Shown here one piece after another: positions 30,161 through 41,675 of a stretch of DNA of 64,000 nt. The first letter of the stretch is position 1; the number at the start of each line of letters is the position of its first letter. Source of the DNA: Cladopsammia gracilis (Eukaryota > Cnidaria > Anthozoa > Scleractinia > Dendrophylliidae). The translations under genes and the position numbers were made by a program. The stretch is taken from the NCBI GenBank assembly GCA_022457155.1, contig JAJGOT010001098.1, positions 1 through 64,000 on the forward strand, read 5' to 3'. The notes beneath the pieces are model-generated. The model was not told the DNA's origin, ran no database searches, and was given only the letters and a program-made list of their open reading frames with translations.

Positions 30161-31029
30161 GGGGAATATATCACATAACCCCGTTCATTACAGTGTCTGA
30201 AAAGCTGGGTGCGGCTTTGATTGTAACAAGGGAGAGGCGGGGCTGAAAACAATAGCTGATAACAATAGCAAAACAAAGGATTATATATTCCCCTCAACAT
30301 AGCCCCCTCAACATAGTCCCCTCAACATAGTCCCCTCAACATAGTCCCCTCAACATAGTCCCCTCAACATATTCCCCCCAAACATATTCCCCTCGACATA
30401 TTCCCCTCGACATATTCCCCTCGCCTTAGTGCCCTCGACTTATTCCCCTCATAATAGAATACCACAAACGGGAAGACAAAATAGGGCGTAACAAGGAAAA
30501 ACCTCTAGCATCGGTCAATATTTTTTTGTTTACAAAAAAGACAACTTCATCAATCATATTCCTACGTAATTAACTTGCCGGTCGCGACCAAAAAGCGAAA
30601 TGTTAATAACATTATTCGATGGTATCGTACCTCGATTCAGGTTTCGGGTCTTCAATAATGTATGACGCCTCGTTTTACGCTTGAACCTGAATATGTTTCT
30701 GCCGCTTTCCCTTGGAAAACACACCGCAACCACTCCATTGATCTTCGAAAGATGAAGGCGGGCAGTTGGGCCATGGCGAGACCACGAGTACTGTTCATAC
30801 ATTTTCTTCTCTCTCTCTCTCTCTCCTTCTACTCATAACGAAGCAACGTGCTCAATGCAAATTTGGCAAAAGCAAAACATGTTTACAGTCTCGCTTCGTA
30901 ATGTGCCGTGATCACGATGCGGCCTTGCGGAATCATGCTTGTTTGCATTTGAATTGAACGGAATGTTACTCTCCAAACAATTAATAGTTTCTTTGTTTTA
31001 GAAAACCTCACAGAGTGGAAATAAGCATG
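30161..31029. mobile_element. Inserted segment in LINE A with a 15-bp minisatellite
   Basis: This DNA separates two parts of one endonuclease coding region. It begins with 'ggggaatatatcacat', a string repeated at the foldback near 31110-31125. It contains about ten copies of the 15-base unit 'ccctcaacatagtcc' at 30285-30453. Short ORFs (30554-30802, 30766-30957) have no recognisable content. It is probably a non-autonomous element, but I cannot define its class. Confidence 0.5.
30285..30453. repeat. 15-bp minisatellite (ccctcaacatagtcc), about 10 copies
   Basis: The first copies are almost identical; later ones drift to 'ccctcgacatattcc' and 'ccctcgccttagtgc'. It has no coding or CRISPR-like character. 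Confidence 0.9.
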
Positions 31030-31148
31030 TTATTGACAAGTCCCTCGGGGATATGTGATATATTGCCCTCGTGGCGTTCCCTCGGGCTACGCCCTCGGGT
31101 ACGCCACGAGGGGAATATATCACATCTCCCCTCGCTCCTGGTCAATAA
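31030..31148. mobile_element. Foldback element at the insert boundary
   Basis: The two arms 'ttattgac..cctcgggga..atgtgatatatt' and their complement flank a GC-rich loop containing 'gccctcgggtacgccacgag'. It ends exactly where LINE A coding similarity resumes (31149). Confidence 0.65.
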
Positions 31149-31332
31149 CCCTTACGTAACCCCATTCTGCTTTCCACAAGTGATTTGTTTTATCGATGCA
31201 GTGAACTTCTTGTAGCATACAAATTAATGCTTTCTTTTTCCGGAGCCAATTAAATGTCTCTCTTCTTTTAAAGCCATCCCTAAGTTCCCTGACGTTCAAA
31301 GAAAACATTTTCAAGTCCATTGTGTAGCGCAA
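31149..31332 (-). pseudogene. LINE A ORF2, N-terminus of endonuclease domain
   Basis: The minus strand opens with 'MDLKMFSLNVRELRDGFKRR' and continues 'FNWLRKKKALICMLQEVHC' and 'HLWKAEWGY'. This has the LNVRGL-like and LQE-H motifs of LINE apurinic endonucleases, where N and E bind metal. It breaks off at the foldback element. Confidence 0.75.
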
Positions 31333-31679
31333 TTTTGTGCCTTGTATTATTTTCTAGAGAGAAATGTGCGTGCGTCAGTATAGCATGTGTGTGACGTGTC
31401 AAAAAAATAAAGCGAAACTTAGGCATTAAAGAAATTAAATAAATTAGACTATGTGTACTACGATAGTAAATAAATAAATCTATAAAATAATAAGAAGAAT
31501 TAAATTTAATAAGAAGACACTGTCAGTTTATTACAGTCTTGACAGTAGGCTAGTTAGGGCTAAAATAATTTTAAAGCGAGAAGAAACTAAGTTTTTAGTT
31601 CAAAGCAGCTCTTAAATTAAAAGAGGCGCTTTCTCTCCAGCCTAGACAGAATAGAATTTGGCTTGCTGATCAATTAAAT

Positions 31680-32580
31680 TTATAAGTTATCTAAATCATC
31701 TTCAGTGGAAATTCTTACAGGGGAGCCATCGGGCGAGGTCTTAACATAAACCTTACCATCTAATGTCCAAACACTGAGAAGTCTTCCATCTTGCCTTCGT
31801 TTGTTGGCTTCACTTACAATTTTTCTCCTGTAGGCTGTAAGATTCTCATTGACGAATATGTGTTGTTGTTGTCTAGTTGATGGATAACTAGGAAATATAT
31901 CCGAGATTTTAACGTGCTTTAGTTTAGTACGTTCCTTGTAAAACTTGGACTTCACCTTGTGGTTGCAAAATTTGACAATAATGGCTTTTCCAGATCCACG
32001 CTTCAGCTTATGAGAAATTTCGATATCTTCAGACTCTATCGTGATGTTCAAGGCTTCGGCGACTTTGATAACGGCCATCTCAGTGTCAGAGTAGGCGTCC
32101 TGAGGGATGCCGTAGATTTCTAGGGAATTTTTTCTCGTGTATTGTTCTAAATCGTCCAGTTCCCCCAACAGTCGATCGGATTCTTCCATTTGTTTCTCCA
32201 AGTTCCTTTTGGCTTTTCCTTGCTCATTCTTCGTTGACTCTAGTGACTCTAGTGACTTTAGACTCTAAACTCTAGACTCTAGTGTCTAGACTCTAAACTC
32301 TAGACTCCAGTGACTCTAGTGAAATCTTTAAGGTTTTGTTTTCGTCTTTAGCCTTTTTCAGCGACTCTTTCAAATCTTTGATTTCTTTCTCGTTGAAGTT
32401 AGCAGTCTTTCATGTCTTGGATTTCCTTTTTCAGCGTTATATTTTCCTTTAGAACTGACGCTAATTGGAACTGGATCTCTATCTGTAGCTGCTTGATTTC
32501 AAGGAGACTTGATACTTCTTGTTCATTAATCGAACGAAACGAAACGCTTCTTCAATATTAGGACTTTCATCAGCCGCCAT
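31680..32580 (-). pseudogene. LINE A ORF1 (coiled coil plus RNA-binding domain)
   Basis: The downstream frame (31680-32201, 173 aa) is open and has the layout of L1-type ORF1p: a short coiled coil (MEKQMEESDRLLGELDDLEQ), the RRM-like part 'YTRKNSLEIYGIP', 'DIEISHKLKRGSGKAIIVKF' and the C-terminal 'FPSYPSTRQQQHIFVNENLT'. The likely ORF1 start is the ATG at 32580 (MAADESPNIEE). Between them the coiled-coil region is disrupted by a GACTCTAGT-type repeat with TAG stops. It is dead as a whole protein. Confidence 0.75.
32230..32328. repeat. GACTCTAGT-type repeat within LINE A ORF1
   Basis: About 100 bases consist of 'gactctagt', 'gactctaaa' and 'ctctagact' units. In the ORF1 frame the end of this array reads SLESLES-like heptads, while other units give TAG stops. 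It looks like slippage expansion of a coiled-coil coding segment. Confidence 0.75.
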
Positions 32581-34071
32581 ATTAGATTTCCTTGCCGCAC
32601 TTGATTCTTCTTCGGTTGAGCCACGATCTTTAAGGATTAAGAGTTATTTTGTGTACAGTTTTTAAACAGTAAAAGATTTATCGATCGCGATGATAAGTCA
32701 GGCGCATACCTGCCTTTAAGCAAATATGCACGGGCTTACAAGCCGTTCGGACGGTATAATAACTTTTTAAAAACGGTTACATTAGAACGATTCACAAAGC
32801 TCGGCTGCTCGACTCAGCGGAAATCCAACCGTAGACTTAGATAGGACTTGTTGAAAGGCGTATTTACAAGGGCATTACTCGATCACAACTCGCTGTACGG
32901 CAGGAGGCCGGGGGTAACGTCCGGTCGTTTGACATGTAAGTTTCACACGAAATAATTGTTTTTTGAAGTGTCAATAAATCGGATGGTTTTGTATTTTATT
33001 TATCAAAGATAGAGTTGAGCCTTCTTTTGTTCACTTAACACTTTGATTTCACTGGAATCTACTGAAAACGGACACCTGCAGACTGATGATTATCAAAATT
33101 GCCAATTCAAATATTCAATTTTTTTGACCTTCCCGAACTACTTCCAGGCCAGAGAACGCAGGAAATGGCGATTCAGACAGTCCAATTTCAAAAATGTACC
33201 TCCGGGGCACTCATTTGTGCACCTACGGCGCTCAAGTCCCTGAATAACAATGATACACAACAATCAAGGCTTACAATCAGAAAATGCATAGGAACGTCCC
33301 TGATAAGCTTATTCTTATTCCAAATTTTGGACGCAAAGCGCTAGTGAATGTTTCCTGGTTTAAAATAACCTTAAAGCAATAATTTTTTAATTTAATTTTC
33401 TTTTCTGTGTTTCGGATACAGAGGAAAAAATGGGATATATTTTCGAATTTAGTGAAAACCAGCAACAGAACACCAAAAGGACGGTATCAATTCAAGTGCT
33501 TTCCGAAGAGAAGTTCAACCATAATCAGTTTTTAGCGACACCAGCTGGAAAACTTCAATTTTTGACCAATGAAATGAACAAAGTGTGACCTTCGAAGAAT
33601 CACTCTGATAACATCTACCGCTAACAACTACTGTATTATTCCGAAAATAGCGTTGAAGAGTCGATTTCTTATCTTAGTTAGCTAGCCAACAGTAACACGT
33701 TGTATTGAGGAAAACTCCAGCTATATAACAACTTGTTTTTTTTTATTTATTTAATTCATTTATTGTTATTACAAACGTTTTCTGAAGTTATCAAGATAGA
33801 AAAAAACAAAATGGAGAAGGGTAAGATATAGGTAAACTAATTAATGCCCTATAACTGAATTACATTTGTTTAAGAAAAAAAGAGAACACACTACTAAGAA
33901 AGGAATAGAAACATTAGATTAATACGGTGATTAATACTGAGCATAATAATATTGGTAAAGTGCTCTTTTATATTGTTATCTTGTTATATAGTTGGAGTTG
34001 GAGTTCTTCTGATACTTTGGTTTTTACTTTGAACTGCGCAGTTTTTGAATTTGCATGTCTTTGCTTCGTAG
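32581..34071. other. Unassigned DNA
   Basis: This should include the 5' untranslated region of LINE A at its start. Short frames (33043-33344, 33277-33465, 33927-34121) have no motif. I see no gene. Confidence 0.4.
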
Positions 34072-34126
34072 GAAAGGTCTCTGCTGCTTTGGATCATTGT
34101 TTTCTTTGCCTTCTGTTTTGAACACG
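34072..34126 (+). other. Exon-like segment with splice signals, copy 1
   Basis: Preceded by 'tgcttcgtag' and followed by 'gtaagtcc', this 55-base segment ends 'tctgttttgaacacg'. A related segment with the same signals lies at 34572-34629. Length difference is three bases, so phase would be kept. The shared flanks extend on both sides (about 34000-34180 and 34500-34690). It may be a duplicated small exon of an upstream part of the TPR-CHAT gene or a pseudo-exon in a repeat. Confidence 0.35.
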
Positions 34127-34571
34127 GTAAGTCCTTTCCTAAATGCAATTGCATGTTTTTTTGCCAATAACTGTGGAAACTAGTAAATTCGGAAGATAAG
34201 ATTCCTTTCCCTTAAATGTTCTGCTAAAAGAACCGAAAAGCTGAAACTGTATTAGCGTTCACATGATTTCCGTTAAGGCGCTAAAATGATAAAGAAACAC
34301 AGTACAACACCATTACAAGCGTTTTCGTTGAGTGCCTCTTACTGATATTGAATAATATTAATAACAATAATACCTTTATTAAAGTGTCAAAGTTATTCAG
34401 CGAAAATAAGTGCCGAAAGAGTGTTGCATCAGAACTTTTTATAGAGGATAGAAAATGTCTAAATAACGTGTATTTCTTCTGATGATTTGGTTATAATTTT
34501 GAGCTGTGCAGTTTTCTAAGATTCTAAATATAACAGGAATGAAGCTGAATTTACGTGTCTTTGTTTCGTAG

Positions 34572-34629
34572 AAACGATCTCTTTTATCTCCGCTCACTGA
34601 ACATTTTATTAACTTCTATTTTGAACACG
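34572..34629 (+). other. Exon-like segment with splice signals, copy 2
   Basis: Preceded by 'tgtttcgtag' and followed by 'gtgagtcc', this 58-base segment ends 'ctattttgaacacg'. It is the diverged partner of 34072-34126. Confidence 0.35.
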
Positions 34630-36023
34630 GTGAGTCCTTTTCTAAACCCAATTGCATGGTTATTTGTCAATAATTGTGGCAACTTACTGCTTTTATTTTG
34701 CACACCGTTTATGTCGATTCGTTTGAAAAAGGACTAAATTTCAGCTACATTAACCTATGCGTCTTTAAACGAATTGAAAGGCTCATTTAAGTTATGATAG
34801 TTGTTATTATTTAGAGCTTTTATTACCCGATAGTCACCTTCTCCCAAATTGTTTTCACTAGTGCACGGTCAGATTGATGTTAACATGTCATGTTTGCATA
34901 CATCTTAGTGCGTATTCACATATTCTAAAATGTATAGAAAAATGCTATTTTGCTTGGTGTTCAGTCGTCTACAAAGCGTCTAAAATTCTTTGAAGTTCAG
35001 CTGTATTAAGCTATACGTTACAAACCGAAATGACCGGTTTATGATTTGAGAATTTTCCATGGCATGGAGGAGGATGAGACAGATAGTTGCACTGCGTAAA
35101 TTCCTTATGACGAACACACTGAGGATAACACCCAGGTTTCTGGTGCACAGGTACATGAAGAAGAGGGTAGTAGTAACCGAAATCACCCTCAACGGGCAAA
35201 GCGGGCACTTAAGTGACTTACTTACGACTATCCTTGCAACCCAACATGTGGCGGATTTATCCGAGTGGAGTTATTCCATACATGTGTAAACCTGCAGTCA
35301 GCCAGTACAGTATGATACAACCGCAAGCAGTGCTCTACATGCGTATGTACATGCACCCTCAACAACAGAGCCAATGTTATGGAGCCTAAGCCTAGTTAAA
35401 CCTTACATGTATCCAAGAGGAGTGTCGTACCAGATGTGTTAAACATTTTCTAGTTTATTTCATTACTGTAAAAGACTAGTTGTAATCTGTTTGTTTAAAA
35501 AACAGCAACAACAACATTCACGTTTAGTGTATTTCAAGCATTCAGTAGTTTGAATGACTCCACAATTATCATAAGATAGGCAGCGTAAGACAAATTATTG
35601 AACATTGAGTATGGACAGATAAGAGCTATTCAGTGGCCTGATCACCACATTCCGGTATTCCAAACTGGAATCGGTAAAGGGAAAGCACTTTTAAAAATAT
35701 TTCTGTGTTACGTTTCCCCTGTCACGGATACCATTTCTTTTAAGACAGGCGGAGGCGTAAGGCAGAGGTTGTATCCAGTTTAATCCTTGTAAAGTAGAGA
35801 TATTAGCTTTTCAGTTAATTTGCTGTGAGGGCCAATCACTCAGACGTTCATGGCTGCGAGGGCCTGTATTGTACGTGACGTCACGAAAAACAATGTGCTC
35901 GAGAAAGCAATCGGAAACTGGACTATTATAAACAGACTTACGGTATGAAAACTTCACGAAATACACGAGCTTCCTCTTCATCTACCATTAACACTGGTCC
36001 AATTACCTTTTCTTGCCTTTTAG
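34630..36023. other. Unassigned DNA, possible host intron
   Basis: Short frames at 35011-35289 and 35598-35783 show no recognisable domain. A predicted peptide at 35059-35289 overlaps others on the opposite strand, typical of chance. I see no firm gene. Confidence 0.35.
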
Positions 36024-36216
36024 AACCGGAGATAACACGTGTCGTACATATCATGGCACCACAGAAGACATTACTCACAGAATGCCGTATAAACGTCTGA
36101 AAGGAACCACGGAGCCTTTTCGAATCATGAAACAACTTGAGGTCCTAATTCCTGCAGAAGTACTAAATGAAGTTGATATTGGCAATGAAAAGTTTAAAAT
36201 CAAGGCAAAATTGTAA
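36024..36216 (+). CDS. Possible terminal exon, about 64 codons
   Basis: A pyrimidine-rich tract and AG (36001-36023, 'cttttcttgccttttag') precede an open frame reading 'TGDNTCRTYHGTTEDITHRM' and ending 'NEVDIGNEKFKIKAKL' at the TAA (36214-36216). The splice acceptor, the complex composition and a closing stop suggest a last exon of a host gene on the plus strand. I do not recognise the family, and it could be pseudogenic. Nothing upstream was found to join it. Confidence 0.35.
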
Positions 36217-37076
36217 AAGATCCTGGAGTGTTTCTATTATTTAAACTACCTAGTCTATATATACATCTACATTTACTCGGCGTAAAAAAAAAATGAAATA
36301 AGTTTTCAATGGAACTAACAGTAGTATCTGAAGTTAACGACAGCAACGACAGATTGGTAACAATTTAAAAGCCCTGGAGATTTTTCGGCTAAAACTTCTC
36401 TGCATTTTGCATATCTCAAAAGTAATTTGAAGCCTTTCCGATTACGCATAACGCTATAATTTCATAAAAACTTTTTGCAAAAGTCCCATTTATATCTCAA
36501 CTTACCAGCAATATACAAAAGTATAAACCTAAACGATAGAGTACGTTTTAGGGATCTTTTTCGGCCGAGAAACATACACACACGTAAGCACACATAATAA
36601 TTAGGCAGACTACTAAATTCGATCAAAATTTGATTAAATCAATATTAAGTTGACAATCGAGCGATGGGGTGCACTAAAAGAACTCGTTCATTACGCACGC
36701 TCATTTTGTTTCTCAAATTGCATAATTTACATTAGTGTTGTTGATTGTTACATGCCTTTTTGCTTTTATACGTAATTCTAGATCTGTATGAATAATGAGT
36801 AACAGATTTGAATCTGCATTTGTACTTTAATTGTCTTGTTAAATTTATGTAAATTTTGTTACACTTATGCCAGGAGAGAATGCGCATCCTGTTTGGCTTT
36901 CAAACTTATAACTGTTTGTTATACTTTGAATCGAGTAATGTAATATTGTTGTGTTTAAATAATCATAATTTTAAAAACCTGTGCCTCTTTCGCACCACGT
37001 GAACTTTAATTCTAGACTGCTCTATTTTTTCTCACTTCCGTTCATTTTCGTTTTTTCTCTTCTAGAAAAGACTGTC
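36217..37076. other. Upstream region of the TPR-CHAT gene
   Basis: AT-rich DNA without ORFs. A strong splice-acceptor-like tract, 'cgttttttctcttctag', ends at 37065, twelve bases before the chosen ATG. This suggests the coding exon is preceded by a 5' untranslated exon that I cannot place. Confidence 0.45.
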
Positions 37077-40000
37077 ATGGACAACATATACAAGGTTGTA
37101 CAAGGCATCAATATTGGAATAATGACTGCCAATTTCCTTCTCAGCACCAATCGTGTTCTAAACGCCGTCCAGTTAACAAAAGAATGCTTGAGTCTCCTTA
37201 ACGCTAAAGCTCTGAAACAAACAACCGAATTTGTCAGATTAATTTACAAAGTGCTATATTCCCTGTTGTTCAAAGGGTATCGGCTTGTTTACAATCATAC
37301 GAATGCGATAAAATGTGGTAGAAAGCTTCTGGCCTTATTGAGCGACATTGGCGAAAAAGCCGAAGAAGGACAAGTAACCTTGCAACTGGCGGAATTGTAT
37401 GAATGTCATGTTAAATATAACGAAGCAAAAGAACTTTATTCGAATGCACTTACCATCATGATAACAACTGGAAAAAGGAAAGGAGAAGCGTCGTGTTATG
37501 GAAACCTAGGGAGGGTGTTTCAGTCTCTCGGTGAATATGCCAAGGCTAAAGAATATCTCGAAAAAGCACTTGCGATATTAAAAGAAATTGGCAACATAAA
37601 AGGAAAAGCCTGGTGTTATGCAAACCTAGGAACGGTGTTTCAGTCTCTCGGTGAATATGCCAAAGCTAAAGAACATCTCGAAAAATCACTTGCAATCAGA
37701 AAAGAAATTGGCGACATAAATGGAGAAGCCTCGTGTTATGCAAACCTAGGATCAGTATTTCAGTCTCTCGGTGAATATGCCGAGGCTAAAGAACATTATG
37801 AAAAAGCACTTGTGATCAAAAAAGAAATTGGCGATATAAATGGAGAAGCCTCGTGTTATGCAAACCTAGGAACGCTATTTCGGTCTCTCAGTGAATATAC
37901 CAAGGCTAAAGAACATCTCGAAAAAGCACTTGCGATATTAAAAGAAATTGGCAACATAAAAGGAAAAGCCTGGTGTTATGCAAACCTAGGAACGGTGTTT
38001 CAGTCTCTCGGTGAATATGCCAAGGCTAAAGAACATCTCGAAAAATCACTTGCAATCAGAAAAGAAATTGGCGACATAAATGGAGAAGCCTCGTGTTATG
38101 CAAACCTAGGATCAGTATTTCAGTCTCTCGGTGAATATGCCGAGGCTAAAGAACATTATGAAAAAGCACTTGTGATCAAAAAAGAAACTGGCGATATAAA
38201 TGGAGAAGCCTCGTGTTATGCAAACCTAGGAACGCTATTTCGGTCTCTCAGTGAATATACCAAGGCTAAAGAACATCTCGAAAAAGCACTTGCGATCAAA
38301 AAAGAAATTGGCGACATAAATGGAGAAGCCTCGTGTTATGAAAACCTAGGAACGGTGTTTCAGTCTCTCGGTGAATATGCCAAGGCTAAAGAACATCTCG
38401 AAAAAGCACTTGCGACCAAAAAAGGAATTGGCGAAATAAATGGAGAAGCCTCGTGTTATGCAAACCTAGGAACGGTGTTTCAGTCTCTCGGTGAATATGC
38501 CAAGGCTAAAGAACATTATGAAAAAGCACTTGCAATCAGAAAAGAAATTGGCGACATAAATGGAGAAGCCTGGTGTTATGCAAACCTAGGAACGGTATTT
38601 CAGTCTCTCGGTGAATATGCCAAGGCTAAAGAACATCTCGAAAAATCACTTGCAATTAGTAAAGAAATTGGCGACATAAATGGAGAAGCCTCGTGTTATG
38701 CAAACCTAGGAACGGTGTTTGAGTCTCTCGGTGAATATGCCAAGGCTAAAGAACATTATGAAAAAGCACTTGCAATCAAAAAAGGAATTGGCGAAATAAA
38801 TGGAGAAGCCTCGTGTTATGCAAACCTAGGAACGGTGTTTCAGTCTCTCGGTGAATATGCCAAGGCTAAAGAACATTATGAAAAAGCACTTGCAATTAGT
38901 AAAGAAATTGGCAAAATAAATAGAGAAGCCTTGTGTTATGCAAACCTAGGAACGGTGTTTCAGTCTCTCGGTGAATATGCCAAGGCTAAAGAACATTATG
39001 AAAAAGCACTTGCAATTAGTAAAGAAATTGGCTACACAAATGGAGAAGCCTCGTGTTATGCAAACCTAGGAACGGTGTTTCAGTCTCTCGGTGAATATGC
39101 CAAGGCTAAAGAACATTATGAAAAAGCACTTGCAATTAGTAAAGAAATTGGCGACATAAATGGAGAAGCCTCGTGTTATGCAAACCTAGGAACAGTATTT
39201 CAGTTTCTCGGTGAATATGCCAAGGCTAAAGAACATCTCGAAAAATCACTTGCAATCAGAAAAGAAATTGGCGACATAAATGGAGAAGCCTCGTGTTATG
39301 CAAACCTAGGAACAGTATTTCAGTCTCTCGGTGAATATGCCAAGGTTAAAGAACATCTCGAAAAATCACTTGCAATCAGAAAAGGAATTGGCGACATAAA
39401 TGGAGAGGCCTCGTGTTATGCAAACCTAGGAACGGTGTTTCAGTCTCTCGGTGAATATGCCAAGGCTAAAGAACATCTCGAAAAATCACTTGCAATCAGA
39501 AAAGAAATTGGCGACATAAATGGAGAAGCCTCGTGTTATGGAAGCCTTGGAACGGTGTTTCGGTTTCTCGGTGAATATGCCAAGGCTAAAGAACATCTCG
39601 AAAAATCACTTGCAATCGAAAAAGAAATTGGCAACATAAATGGAGAAGCCGCGTGTTATGCAAACCTAGGAACGTTGTTTGAGTCTCTCGGTGAATATGC
39701 TAAGGCTAAAGAACATCTCGAAAAAGCACTTGCGATCACAAAAGGAATTGGCAACATAAATTTAGAAGCCTCGTGTTATGCAGATCTAGGAATGGTGTTT
39801 TACTATCTCGGTGAATATACTAAGGCTAAAGAACATCTCGAAAAAGCACTTGCGATCACAAAAGGAATTGGCAACATAAATTTAGAAGCCTCGTGTTATG
39901 CAGATCTAGGAACGCTGTTTCAGTCTCTCGGTGAATATACCAAGGCTAAAGAACATCTCGAAAAAGCACTTGCGATCACAAAAGGAATTGGCATCACAGC

Positions 40001-41675
40001 TGGAGAAGCCACGTGCTATGGAAACCTAGGAATGGTGTTCAATTCTCTCGGTGAATATGCCAAGGCTAAAGAACATCTCGAAAAAGCACTCTTATTGCAT
40101 ACAGAGATTGGAAACATTAAAGGTGAAGTAGAATGCCACGCTCTCCTTGGATTTGTAATGCTGTTGCATGGAAACATACATGGAGCGAAATCCCATATCT
40201 TTAACAGCATTCATAAAAGTGAGGAGATGTACTATCTCCTGAGAGACAATGACCAGTTTAAGATATCGTTGTTTGACAAGCACGTTGATTGCTACCGGTA
40301 TCTAAGTACATTGTTCTTTTCAATTGGGAAGCCTAATGAAGCTCTCTACACTGTAGAGCTTGCACGAGCCAGAGCCCTGGCAGACTTAATGTTAGCTCAG
40401 TATTCTTTGGAAAAAGAAATATCAGTCAATCAACAGACATGGGTTGGTATTGAAAGGATCATGGATAAAGAAAGTAATTGTTCTTGCCTATACATTTCAT
40501 ATCATACAAATGCTGTATTTTTGTGGATTATTAAAGCGGACAAACCGATAGTTTTTCGGCTAATAGACGTTAATGACTGTTTTGTTAACAAGGGAAAGGA
40601 TTTGCAGGTAGAGGAAGTTTTTGGCAACGAAATCTGGAGAAAGTTTCATTTTTTACCTCGAGAGCAATGCGAAGATCGATCATGGTTTTCTTCAAATGTT
40701 ACCCACCCATCGCGTAAATCATCTCAGAAAGATACCGTCGAAGCTTTTCGCCTGGTAGAAGAAGTGGAAGACGATAACCAGCCACCCGACCCTACTCTTG
40801 CTGAGTGTTACAAAATGATCGTCGATCCTGTGGCTGACTTACTTGATGAAGCCGAAATCATTATTGTTCCTGATCGTTCTTTTTTCAAAGTCCCATTCGC
40901 AGCGTTAGAGGATGAAAGTGGAAAGTTTTTATCAGAGAATTTTAGGATCCGCATTGTTCCTTCTTTGACGACTCTCAAGCTCTTACAGGAGAGTCCAACA
41001 GACTATCACAGCCAGACTGGCGCACTGATAGTGGGAGATCCTTATGTTGGTGATGTGCTTTACAAGGGACGCTGTGAGAGACCAATACCATTGCCTTGTG
41101 CAAGAGAGGAAGCAGAGATGATTGGAGGACTGCTCGGAGTTCAGCCTTTGCTAGGAAAGCAAGCAACTAAACAGGGGTTTCTTCAAAAGATTCATTCAGT
41201 GAGTCTGATACATATCGCTGCTCATGGTGATGCCGAAAGAGGAGAAATTGCTCTTTCCCCTCAAAGATCCACCGATAGCGGGTTTCCACAAGAAGAAGAC
41301 TACTTGTTGACAATGACAGACATTTCACAAGTTCGACTGCAAGCCAAACTGGTAGTTCTTAGCTGTTGTCACAGTGCACGTGGCCATATAAGAGCCGAAG
41401 GTGTTGTTGGAATCGCCCGCGCGTTCTTAGGATCCGGTGCACGCTCAGTGTTGGTGGCCCTGTGGGCCATCGAAGACCTTGCAACAAAGCATTTTATGAT
41501 TCGTTTTTACGAGCACCTTTTTCTAGGGGAAAGTGCTAGTGAATCTCTTCACCAGGCCATGAAGTGGATGAGAGAGAACGGCTTTTCTAAAGTGCGACAA
41601 TGGGCGCCATTTATGCTGATTGGAGATAACGTGACATTTGATTTCCATAAGTTAAGGTTAGTAGAAATTGTTTAA
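37077..41675 (+). CDS. TPR-CHAT protein, 1532 aa
   Basis: It is a large single-exon coding block. I chose the ATG at 37077 ([10 protein letters not shown]) because it follows a splice acceptor-like sequence; the frame is open 32 codons further up with a hydrophobic stretch that would lie in the intron. Residues about 1-140 are helical. About 22 tandem 40-residue TPR units of the form [20 protein letters not shown]... follow, to about residue 1018, with a diverged TPR on each side. The C-terminal third is a CHAT (caspase-like, clan CD) domain. '[19 protein letters not shown]' starts its core, His of '[10 protein letters not shown]' is near 1383 and Cys of '[11 protein letters not shown]' near 1431, so the Cys-His dyad is intact. 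The end '(W)APFMLIGD' is the usual CHAT finish. TPR-CHAT proteins act as sensor-protease modules in bacteria and are expanded in corals; substrate and partner are unknown here. No stop or frameshift occurs over 4.6 kb of repeats, which argues for an active gene. Confidence 0.92.
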   Translation: MDNIYKVVQGINIGIMTANFLLSTNRVLNAVQLTKECLSLLNAKALKQTTEFVRLIYKVLYSLLFKGYRLVYNHTNAIKCGRKLLALLSDIGEKAEEGQVTLQLAELYECHVKYNEAKELYSNALTIMITTGKRKGEASCYGNLGRVFQSLGEYAKAKEYLEKALAILKEIGNIKGKAWCYANLGTVFQSLGEYAKAKEHLEKSLAIRKEIGDINGEASCYANLGSVFQSLGEYAEAKEHYEKALVIKKEIGDINGEASCYANLGTLFRSLSEYTKAKEHLEKALAILKEIGNIKGKAWCYANLGTVFQSLGEYAKAKEHLEKSLAIRKEIGDINGEASCYANLGSVFQSLGEYAEAKEHYEKALVIKKETGDINGEASCYANLGTLFRSLSEYTKAKEHLEKALAIKKEIGDINGEASCYENLGTVFQSLGEYAKAKEHLEKALATKKGIGEINGEASCYANLGTVFQSLGEYAKAKEHYEKALAIRKEIGDINGEAWCYANLGTVFQSLGEYAKAKEHLEKSLAISKEIGDINGEASCYANLGTVFESLGEYAKAKEHYEKALAIKKGIGEINGEASCYANLGTVFQSLGEYAKAKEHYEKALAISKEIGKINREALCYANLGTVFQSLGEYAKAKEHYEKALAISKEIGYTNGEASCYANLGTVFQSLGEYAKAKEHYEKALAISKEIGDINGEASCYANLGTVFQFLGEYAKAKEHLEKSLAIRKEIGDINGEASCYANLGTVFQSLGEYAKVKEHLEKSLAIRKGIGDINGEASCYANLGTVFQSLGEYAKAKEHLEKSLAIRKEIGDINGEASCYGSLGTVFRFLGEYAKAKEHLEKSLAIEKEIGNINGEAACYANLGTLFESLGEYAKAKEHLEKALAITKGIGNINLEASCYADLGMVFYYLGEYTKAKEHLEKALAITKGIGNINLEASCYADLGTLFQSLGEYTKAKEHLEKALAITKGIGITAGEATCYGNLGMVFNSLGEYAKAKEHLEKALLLHTEIGNIKGEVECHALLGFVMLLHGNIHGAKSHIFNSIHKSEEMYYLLRDNDQFKISLFDKHVDCYRYLSTLFFSIGKPNEALYTVELARARALADLMLAQYSLEKEISVNQQTWVGIERIMDKESNCSCLYISYHTNAVFLWIIKADKPIVFRLIDVNDCFVNKGKDLQVEEVFGNEIWRKFHFLPREQCEDRSWFSSNVTHPSRKSSQKDTVEAFRLVEEVEDDNQPPDPTLAECYKMIVDPVADLLDEAEIIIVPDRSFFKVPFAALEDESGKFLSENFRIRIVPSLTTLKLLQESPTDYHSQTGALIVGDPYVGDVLYKGRCERPIPLPCAREEAEMIGGLLGVQPLLGKQATKQGFLQKIHSVSLIHIAAHGDAERGEIALSPQRSTDSGFPQEEDYLLTMTDISQVRLQAKLVVLSCCHSARGHIRAEGVVGIARAFLGSGARSVLVALWAIEDLATKHFMIRFYEHLFLGESASESLHQAMKWMRENGFSKVRQWAPFMLIGDNVTFDFHKLRLVEIV
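37495..40134 (+). repeat. Coding 120-bp tandem repeat (22 TPR units)
   Basis: Units of exactly 120 bases start at TGTTATG and differ by few substitutions. Two unit types alternate in part: those with 'gaacatctcgaaaaa' (EHLEK) and those with 'gaacattatgaaaaa' (EHYEK). Exact period without a single indel over 2.6 kb implies selection for frame together with recent duplication or gene conversion. The last units (from about 39720) are more diverged. Confidence 0.93.

Noticed and set aside
40016..40283. Minus-strand ORFs within the TPR-CHAT gene
   Set aside because: They are shadows of the plus-strand coding repeat, without their own motifs.
37077..41675. Recent bacterial transfer or contamination as the source of the TPR-CHAT gene
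   Set aside because: Codon use is AT-rich like the surroundings, a eukaryotic splice acceptor precedes the start, and the locus sits between animal retroelements. The family is known to be expanded in corals.
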